NCBI GenBank assembly: GCA_020650975.1
Contig: JAIPMN010001374.1
Span: 1-22,062, forward strand
Reading direction: 5' to 3'
DNA: 22,062 nucleotides
From: Apostichopus californicus
Lineage: Eukaryota; Echinodermata; Holothuroidea; Aspidochirotida; Stichopodidae
The notes below the pieces were generated by a model. That model had not been told where the DNA came from, searched no databases, and was given only the letters and a program-made list of their open reading frames with translations. The position numbers and the translations under genes are program-made. Numbering within the stretch: the first letter of the stretch is position 1; each line of letters begins with the position of its first letter. Of the stretch, positions 20,101-22,062 are shown piece by piece.

Positions 20101-20616
20101 ATCAACTCTTCCAAACTCACCAGTCTGTTTGCAGGAGAGATAAAGTTTCAGTAAGTTGAGGTCAAGAGAGCTGAAAAATGCAACCTATGGTTAATGGACT
20201 CATTCTCGTAATGGTCATTGAGTCATTAGGAAGCCTGGTGCATTGCTGTAAGTAGAATTTATGTATAAACCAGCTCAGTTTGCCAATTCTCACTTAAAAA
20301 ACAGATATACGACTAACCGGGGGATCTGTCCCATCGGAAGGAGCTGTGGAAATACTGGAGAATGGTGAATGGGGATTCATCTGTGGTGACACGTGGGGCG
20401 ACGCAGAGGGTAAAGTAGCCTGCAGACAGTTGGGATTCTGTCCTCCTAAGAAAGTCAAGAGAGGATGGGATAACAAGCCGCAGAACTCACGAAGGGAGAT
20501 GCATTGGTATGGGATGAACTGCACAGGAGACGAGAGCAGACTACGAGAGTGCCAGTACAGCGCCGGGGCCTATCCATGCAACGGATTTAACTTTGAGGGT
20601 GCAGTCATCTGCGCGA
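3372..20616 (+). CDS. Multi-exon SRCR-domain gene, 13 exons, partial at both ends
   Basis: Gene-level model; the exons are listed separately. Joining the 13 exons gives 2678 coding bases with no stop: one base completing a codon, 892 whole codons and one trailing base. The product is a chain of SRCR domains, the fold found in DMBT1, CD163, WC1 and the expanded sea urchin receptor families, where it binds proteins or microbial ligands outside cells. Each domain shows the opening R-L-x-x-G, the E-G/x-V-E strand, W-G-x-I/V-C, the D-A-x-V-x-C core and the closing V-x-C. Linkers are very short: the split codon plus about two residues. N-glycosylation sequons in D1, D2, D4, D6, D8 and D9 fit an extracellular protein. 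No signal peptide, transmembrane segment or stop was found, so both gene ends lie outside the window. Membership of a single transcript is inferred from matching phases, strand and order; two adjacent genes cannot be excluded. Confidence 0.85.
4516..4533. repeat. Poly(G) run of 18
   Basis: Uninterrupted G homopolymer inside the D1-D2 intron. Its exact length is vulnerable to sequencing error. Confidence 0.9.
4693..5000. repeat. 154-bp tandem duplication
   Basis: AGTTGACATACATGG begins at 4693 and again at 4847. The two units stay nearly identical for about 130 bases, with a handful of substitutions (for example CGGTTGG versus TGGTTGG), then diverge in the last 25 or so. This looks like a fairly recent two-copy tandem duplication in the intron. 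No open frame or transposon end accounts for it. Confidence 0.85.
5155..5475 (+). CDS. SRCR domain D2, single exon
   Basis: A complete domain of about 107 residues in one exon. It enters in phase 1 after TTTATGACAG (GT completes a Gly codon with the previous exon's G) and leaves in phase 1 before GTAAGC. It reads [39 protein letters not shown] and closes with G-V-R-C-T. There are six cysteines, the number typical of group A SRCR domains (lacking C1 and C4). The usual G-x-G-P-I-x-L-D-D motif is replaced by [10 protein letters not shown]. The C6-C7 loop is long and sequons N-S-T, N-G-S and N-D-T are present. Confidence 0.93.
5476..6965 (+). other. Intron D2-D3
   Basis: Phase 1 intron with donor GTAAGC and acceptor TTTATTCTCAG. 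Apart from a G run near 6065-6075 and G-rich patches around 6105-6122, I see only unremarkable AT-rich intron sequence. The open frame at 6099-6368 has no recognisable domain and is treated as chance. Confidence 0.75.
6966..7089 (+). CDS. SRCR domain D3, 5'-half exon
   Basis: The N-terminal part of a domain: [27 protein letters not shown] and N-D-A-R-V-I-C. It enters in phase 1 after TTCTCAG and ends in phase 2 with AG before GTATGA, splitting the codon after the second cysteine. The W-G pair is Y-G here. It pairs with 8608-8798 across a 1.5-kb intron; the joined codon is AGC (Ser) instead of the usual Arg. Confidence 0.9.
7090..8607 (+). other. Intron inside domain D3
   Basis: Phase 2 intron with donor GTATGA and acceptor TCCTACTACAG. 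It is strongly AT-rich with A and T homopolymers at 7410-7630. An unexplained 102-codon + strand frame at 7953-8261 has no recognised domain. No transposon ends were noticed. Confidence 0.75.
8608..8798 (+). CDS. SRCR domain D3, 3'-half exon
   Basis: Starts with one base (C) completing the split codon, then Q-L-G-N, and ends in phase 1 before GTAAGA. It continues with [19 protein letters not shown], a variant loop D-A-C-T-G, and closes A-G-V-V-C-T. The domain has six cysteines in total. The G-x-G-P-I-x-L-D-D strand is degenerate (Y-A-S-L-P-K-I-S), so it may fold or bind differently from D1, D5 and D7. Confidence 0.9.
8904..8942 (-). ncRNA. Hammerhead-ribozyme-like motif, left arm
   Basis: On the - strand the order is GCCT, CTGAAGA, A, GATCCT-GCT-AGGATC, GAAAC, GTC, AGGC. 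GCCT/AGGC pair as stem I directly beside the core. GATCCT/AGGATC form a perfect 6-bp stem II. CTGAAGA fits the CUGANGA core, GAAA follows, and GTC would be the cleavage triplet. Deviations from the consensus are one extra A before stem II and a stem III of at most two pairs with no loop. Very short stem III is known in retroelement hammerheads that work as dimers. Activity is not shown. Confidence 0.45.
9035..9073 (+). ncRNA. Decayed hammerhead-like motif, right arm
   Basis: This is the counterpart of the left-arm motif in the opposite orientation and has the same 39-base length. Stem I GCCT/AGGC and GAAAC are kept, and stem II is GATCCT-TCT-AGGATT with one wobble pair. The core begins TTGA instead of CTGA and the cleavage triplet is CTG instead of GTC, so it should be inactive even if the family once cleaved. 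Confidence 0.35.
9947..10249 (+). CDS. SRCR domain D4, single exon
   Basis: A complete domain of about 101 residues in one exon. It enters in phase 1 after TTCGATCAG (CT completes a Pro codon) and exits in phase 1 before GTGAGT. Motifs are [37 protein letters not shown], the Cys-Cys pair eight residues after [10 protein letters not shown] with a sequon, M-D-C, H-S-C and G-V-R-C-Q. It has eight cysteines. The usual R of C-R-Q is N. The L-D-D motif is altered to F-M-A-D. Confidence 0.93.
10333..10811. mobile_element. MITE family 1, copy 1 (CAGGG-ended)
   Basis: It begins CAGGGATGTGCCC and ends GGGCACATCCCTG, a perfect 13-bp terminal inverted repeat. The 479-bp element aligns along its length with 15279-15645 except for roughly 110-120 extra bases at about 10480-10600. 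Flanks are TGTATA on the left and TGTATG on the right, a near-match target duplication. It encodes no transposase, so it is non-autonomous. CAGGG ends recall hAT-type elements, although the short duplications are not the classical 8 bp. Confidence 0.8.
11386..11463. repeat. 39-bp direct duplication
   Basis: ACAATTATGACATTAAACTT occurs at 11386 and again at 11425, followed by similar GGGCAA sequence. It lies just upstream of the D5 acceptor tract. Confidence 0.8.
11506..11618 (+). CDS. SRCR domain D5, 5'-half exon
   Basis: Enters in phase 1 after CTTTTTCTAG (CA completes a Ser codon) and ends in phase 0 after AGG, before a consensus GTAAGT. It reads [31 protein letters not shown]. The intron therefore cuts between D-A-R and V-V-C, 11 coding bases earlier than in D3 and D6. 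Confidence 0.9.
11619..12607 (+). other. Intron inside domain D5
   Basis: Phase 0 intron with donor GTAAGT and acceptor CATTCCTTAAG, the latter with a weak polypyrimidine tract. It contains the fuller SINE copy. A - strand open frame of 100 codons at 11632-11934 is not recognised. The remainder looks like ordinary intron. Confidence 0.75.
12029..12140 (+). mobile_element. tRNA-derived SINE with Pol III A and B boxes
   Basis: The first 71 bases (12029-12099) resemble a tRNA: A box TAGCCTAGTGG and B box GGTTCGAATCC. There is a T-arm CCGGG/CCCGG, and the 5' GCGTCCA and 3' TGGAGGC acceptor strands pair with one mismatch. The anticodon arm is degenerate and has no clear anticodon, so this is not a functional tRNA. 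The following body (GGAAGTTTTTTCACTG...) recurs at 71-116 on the other strand, which identifies a dispersed family. The 3' end is uncertain. Confidence 0.75.
12608..12803 (+). CDS. SRCR domain D5, 3'-half exon
   Basis: Begins in phase 0 with [10 protein letters not shown] after CCTTAAG and ends in phase 1 before GTATGA. It carries the Cys-Cys pair, [24 protein letters not shown] and the closing G-V-S-C-R. With the 5' half, the domain has about 103 residues and eight cysteines. Its closest relative in the window is D7: both share [10 protein letters not shown] and Q-L-G-N-Y-E with the same CC spacing. Confidence 0.92.
12804..13729 (+). other. Intron D5-D6
   Basis: Phase 1 intron with donor GTATGA and acceptor TTGACTTTTTAG. 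About two thirds of it is the 30-bp minisatellite. No exon is seen. Confidence 0.75.
12926..13528. repeat. 30-bp minisatellite, about 20 copies
   Basis: The unit is approximately GGTGCTATAGTTTACAACC followed by ATATCAAAACT. I count 20 occurrences of ACAACCA. The distal copies alternate GCTTTAG and GCTATAG, giving a 60-bp higher-order unit. Two early copies carry the insertion variant CTACGTATAACTTACAACC, and several early copies have CTAGAG. Confidence 0.95.
13730..13856 (+). CDS. SRCR domain D6, 5'-half exon
   Basis: Enters in phase 1 after GACTTTTTAG (AA completes a Lys codon). It reads [27 protein letters not shown] and S-D-V-L-C, and ends in phase 2 with AG before GTAAAC. The D-A of the usual D-A-x-V-x-C core is S-D here. 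The exon is joined to 14609-14784. Confidence 0.9.
13889..14227 (+). pseudogene. C-terminal fragment of a LINE reverse-transcriptase ORF
   Basis: This is the coding part of the truncated LINE. About 110 residues after the RT palm region remain open to the stop, including the C-W-G-G-N and T-N-R-H-R-S motifs. There is no catalytic F/Y-x-D-D and no start of its own, so it is a dead fragment. The frame also runs back through the D6 exon in a different frame, which is coincidental. Confidence 0.75.
14313..14380. repeat. 34-bp tandem duplication in LINE 3' UTR
   Basis: Two nearly identical 34-bp units starting ATCAATGTT at 14313 and 14347, differing by one T/C. Confidence 0.85.
14609..14784 (+). 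CDS. SRCR domain D6, 3'-half exon
   Basis: Starts after TTCTTTCCAG with one base (G) completing Arg, then reads Q-L-Y-N-S-T with a sequon, [30 protein letters not shown] and the closing F-V-I-C-R. It ends in phase 1 before GTAAGG. It has no internal ATG or start-like codon, and a longer frame overlaps its 5' part in another phase, so it is easy to miss. The frame is fixed by the SRCR motifs and by both splice phases. D6 has about 101 residues and six cysteines. Confidence 0.92.
15279..15645. mobile_element. MITE family 1, copy 2 (CAGGG-ended)
   Basis: Ends are CAGGGATGTGCCC and GGACACATCCCTG, with one mismatch in the 13-bp inverted repeat. A perfect AGTTA direct repeat flanks it at 15274-15278 and 15646-15650. 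It lacks the internal segment of roughly 110-120 bases present in the 10333 copy; otherwise the two align over their length with scattered substitutions. It is non-coding. Confidence 0.85.
15667..15736. repeat. 35-bp tandem duplication
   Basis: Two units starting GTATTCAAGTGT at 15667 and 15702, with a single A/C difference, immediately to the right of MITE copy 2. Confidence 0.85.
16240..16548 (+). CDS. SRCR domain D7, single exon
   Basis: The most canonical domain of the window, about 103 residues. It reads [37 protein letters not shown], the Cys-Cys pair, [31 protein letters not shown] and A-S-V-A-C-T. It enters in phase 1 after TTGCTACAG and exits in phase 1. The donor GTCTGT is a poor match to consensus; failure to splice there would add about seven residues and then a stop at 16569-16571. 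It has eight cysteines. Confidence 0.95.
16549..17239 (+). other. Intron D7-D8
   Basis: Phase 1 intron with the weak donor GTCTGT and acceptor TTCGCTCGACAG. It holds an ATTG microsatellite and otherwise featureless AT-rich sequence. Confidence 0.75.
17077..17116. repeat. (ATTG)n microsatellite
   Basis: Repeated TTGA/GATT tetranucleotides with ATTT interruptions. Confidence 0.85.
17240..17403 (+). CDS. SRCR domain D8, 5' exon
   Basis: Enters in phase 1 after GCTCGACAG (AT completes an Asp codon). It reads L-R-L-T-Y-G-N-G-T with a sequon, [30 protein letters not shown] and N-T-D-A-L-S, then ends in phase 0 at a consensus GTAAGT. Unlike D3, D5 and D6 it runs past the C-R-Q-L core, so the intron lies about ten codons further downstream. 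W-G is W-K and the second W is F, both unusual substitutions. Confidence 0.9.
17509..17670. mobile_element. MITE family 2, 162 bp, 6-bp target duplication
   Basis: Begins CAGACATGAGC and ends GCTCATCCCTG, an inverted repeat with 9 of 11 matches. It is flanked exactly by TGTTAA at 17503-17508 and 17671-17676. The interior includes a perfect 18-bp palindrome at 17523-17540 and two TTCCGTGATTT-like segments. The ends resemble MITE family 1 (both right ends finish in CATCCCTG), suggesting the same transposase class. Confidence 0.75.
18441..18860. mobile_element. Candidate degenerate TIR element
   Basis: The left end AGGGGTAGGA and right end TCCTAACCCT are inverted with 9 of 10 matches. Both subterminal regions contain AAAAAGTGGGGGG and GGGGCAC motifs. 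The interior is AT-rich and non-coding. No target duplication was found, so this is a weak call. Confidence 0.35.
19350..19506 (+). CDS. SRCR domain D8, 3' exon
   Basis: Begins in phase 0 after GTTGACAG with Y-D-R-I-D-P and ends in phase 1 before GTACGT. It reads [15 protein letters not shown] with a sequon, L-I-T-C-P-Y, P-T-G-C-A-S-G and the closing S-I-V-C-K. The domain has about 107 residues and six cysteines. The G-P-I-x-L-D-D strand is absent. Only the distal part lies behind a start-like codon, so the exon start rests on the acceptor and on the splice phase. Confidence 0.88.
19507..20304 (+). other. Intron D8-D9
   Basis: Phase 1 intron with donor GTACGT. The acceptor CACTTAAAAAACAG has a poor polypyrimidine tract. 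A strong hairpin lies at 19925-19959. No exon is seen. Confidence 0.7.
19925..19959. repeat. Inverted repeat, 14-bp arms, 7-base loop
   Basis: CAAAACCCGCCGTT and AACGGCAGGTTTTG match as inverted arms at 13 of 14 positions with loop TTTACTG. It is intronic, and its function is unknown. Confidence 0.7.
20305..20616 (+). CDS. SRCR domain D9, single exon, divergent
   Basis: A domain of about 104 residues. It enters in phase 1 after AAAAAACAG (AT completes Asp) and exits in phase 1 before GTGAGT. Motifs are [45 protein letters not shown] with a sequon, R-E-C-Q, Y-P-C-N-G and G-A-V-I-C-A. The seven cysteines include one at the group B C4 position (L-G-F-C) without its usual partner C1. A basic stretch K-K-V-K-R and S-R-R-E-M-H-W replace the G-x-G-P-I-x-L-D-D strand. 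Confidence 0.92.
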
Positions 20617-22062
20617 GTGAGTAATACATTTTGAATGGGTTTATAAGTTAGTATCAATGTTTAATAAATTACATATTGATTCAAGTCTTCAGGGAAGTCG
20701 CTTTGACAAATAAATGGAAATAACAAAATTAGTAGTAATTAATTCTTGAAACAATACTCTATGAAAGTTATAAGTAAATGTGATTCAAATCCCCAAATTT
20801 TAGAAGACGACTTCTAGGAATGAGGTTACTGATTGTCATGTGATAGAGCAATTAAAAATTGGCTCATTGAAGAACCTTTTTAAACATGTTAGGATCATAA
20901 AGAAAACAACAGTGATAATTTTTTAACATGAAAGAAATTCCTTTCGAAAATCCGGAAAATATAGTTTCGTTTCAAAAGTGGCACAACCCAATTAATCACG
21001 ATGAACAGTGACACTGCTTTGATAGCAAATATAAACATGTTCACAATGTATTAAAAATTGAGTTCTTGATGCCACCTCCTTCCTTTGCCGATCATTACAA
21101 AGTCAGAAAACATTTACTGTTAAAGTATATTTCTAATGTATGAACAACTGAGTAGAATATTTATAATTTTATGGCTAGATCAAGCAGCCTCCTTGATTTA
21201 TCTGACCTCAAAAACTAGCATTTTGGACCTATGTCGTCGGTAACATCATTTCGATGATGCTTTAAGTAATACTTTGGGTACAATGTCGCCCAGACAAAGT
21301 ATATACTTAATGCGTACATTTGATAAGAGGTTTATGTACACACTACGGTCAATAGGAACATAGACTATAATAAGACAGGGAAGAAATGTTGTCGACATGT
21401 TTAGTCCAAATTGTCCCTCGGACACATTAGATAAGAGGTTTATATACACACTATGGTCAATAGGAACATAGATTATATAGTAAAACAGGGAAGAAATATT
21501 GTTGACATGTTTAGTCCAAATTTTCCCTCGGACACATTTGATAAGAGGTTTTATATACACACTATGGTCAATAGGAACAGAGATTATATATAGTAAAACA
21601 GGGAAGAAATGTTGTTGACATGTTTAGTCCAAATTTTCCATCGGACACATTTGATAAGAGGTTTTATATACACACTATGGTCAATAGGAACGTATGCTAT
21701 AGTAAAACAGGGAAGAAATATTGTTGACATGTTTCGTCCAAATTTTCCCTCGGACACATTTGATAAGAGGTTTTATATACACACTATGGTCAATAGGAAC
21801 GTAGACTATAGTAAGACAGGGAAGAAATGTTGTTGACATGTTTAGTCCAAATTTTCCATCGGACACATTTGATAAGAGGTTTTATATACACACTATGATC
21901 AATAGGAACCTAGACTATAGTAAGACAGGGAAGAAATGTTGTTGACATGTTTAGTCCAAATTTTCCCTCGGACACATTTGATAAGAGGTTTTATATACAC
22001 ACTATGGTCAATAGGAACGTAGACTATAGTAAGACAGGGAAGAAATGTTGTTGACATGTTTA
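20617..22062 (+). other. 3' flanking sequence, probably intron
   Basis: It follows the consensus donor GTGAGT of D9, so another exon is expected beyond the window. AT-rich sequence to about 21300 shows no SRCR motif or polyadenylation context. The rest is a tandem satellite. Confidence 0.65.
21313..22062. repeat. 109-bp satellite array, about 7 units, truncated by window edge
   Basis: GATAAGAGG recurs at 21322, 21430, 21540, 21653, 21762, 21871 and 21980, giving periods of 108 to 113 with 109 the commonest. Units contain ACACACTATGGTCAATAGG, CAGGGAAGAAAT, TTGACATGTTTAGTCC and TCGGACACATTTG. The distal copies are most alike and the first two most divergent. Open frames here on both strands are by-products of the repeat. 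Confidence 0.95.

Noticed and set aside
21246..21866. Open frames on both strands at the right end
   Set aside because: They are translations of the 109-bp satellite; the period is not a multiple of three and the peptides are repeat by-products.

Overview
The window looks like animal nuclear DNA: AT-rich, with long repeat-filled introns interrupted by short GC-richer exons on the + strand. The exons form one gene whose visible protein consists only of scavenger receptor cysteine-rich (SRCR) domains. I find 13 exons between 3372 and 20616, all with AG acceptors and GT donors. They join into one stop-free frame of about 892 codons, giving one 3'-half domain plus eight complete ones, called D1-D9 here. 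D1's 5' half, a signal peptide, a membrane anchor, other domain types and a stop codon are all missing, so the gene probably runs past both edges. Large SRCR families are known from echinoderms (sea urchin above all) and amphioxus. An echinoderm or another invertebrate deuterostome is the best guess, but the sequence does not prove it.

Layout of the gene: D1 (3372-3556, 3' half only), D2 (5155-5475), D3 (6966-7089 + 8608-8798), D4 (9947-10249), D5 (11506-11618 + 12608-12803), D6 (13730-13856 + 14609-14784), D7 (16240-16548), D8 (17240-17403 + 19350-19506), D9 (20305-20616). Every module from D2 to D9 begins and ends in phase 1, so whole domains can be skipped or duplicated without breaking the frame. 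Four domains are single exons. The others are split at three different internal positions. D1, D4, D5 and D7 share an extra adjacent cysteine pair, always eight residues after the Leu-Gly that follows Cys-Arg/Asn-Gln. D9 has an odd number of cysteines. The product is most likely a secreted or cell-surface recognition protein (DMBT1-like in general type); its ligand cannot be read from sequence.

The introns carry a varied repeat load. It includes a tRNA-derived SINE and an inverted fragment of the same family; two copies of a CAGGGATGTGCCC-ended MITE; a second small MITE with a perfect 6-bp target duplication; and a 5'-truncated LINE with the end of its reverse-transcriptase ORF. There is also a foldback element whose two arms each contain a hammerhead-ribozyme-like fold. 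Tandem repeats include a 20-copy 30-bp minisatellite with a 60-bp higher-order pattern, a roughly 109-bp satellite running off the right edge, a 154-bp tandem duplication, and several homopolymer or G-rich tracts.

The least expected observations are the hammerhead-like motifs, the mixture of single-exon and split SRCR domains with shifting intron positions, and the recurrent CC pair. No prokaryotic feature, CRISPR array or intact transposase gene is visible.
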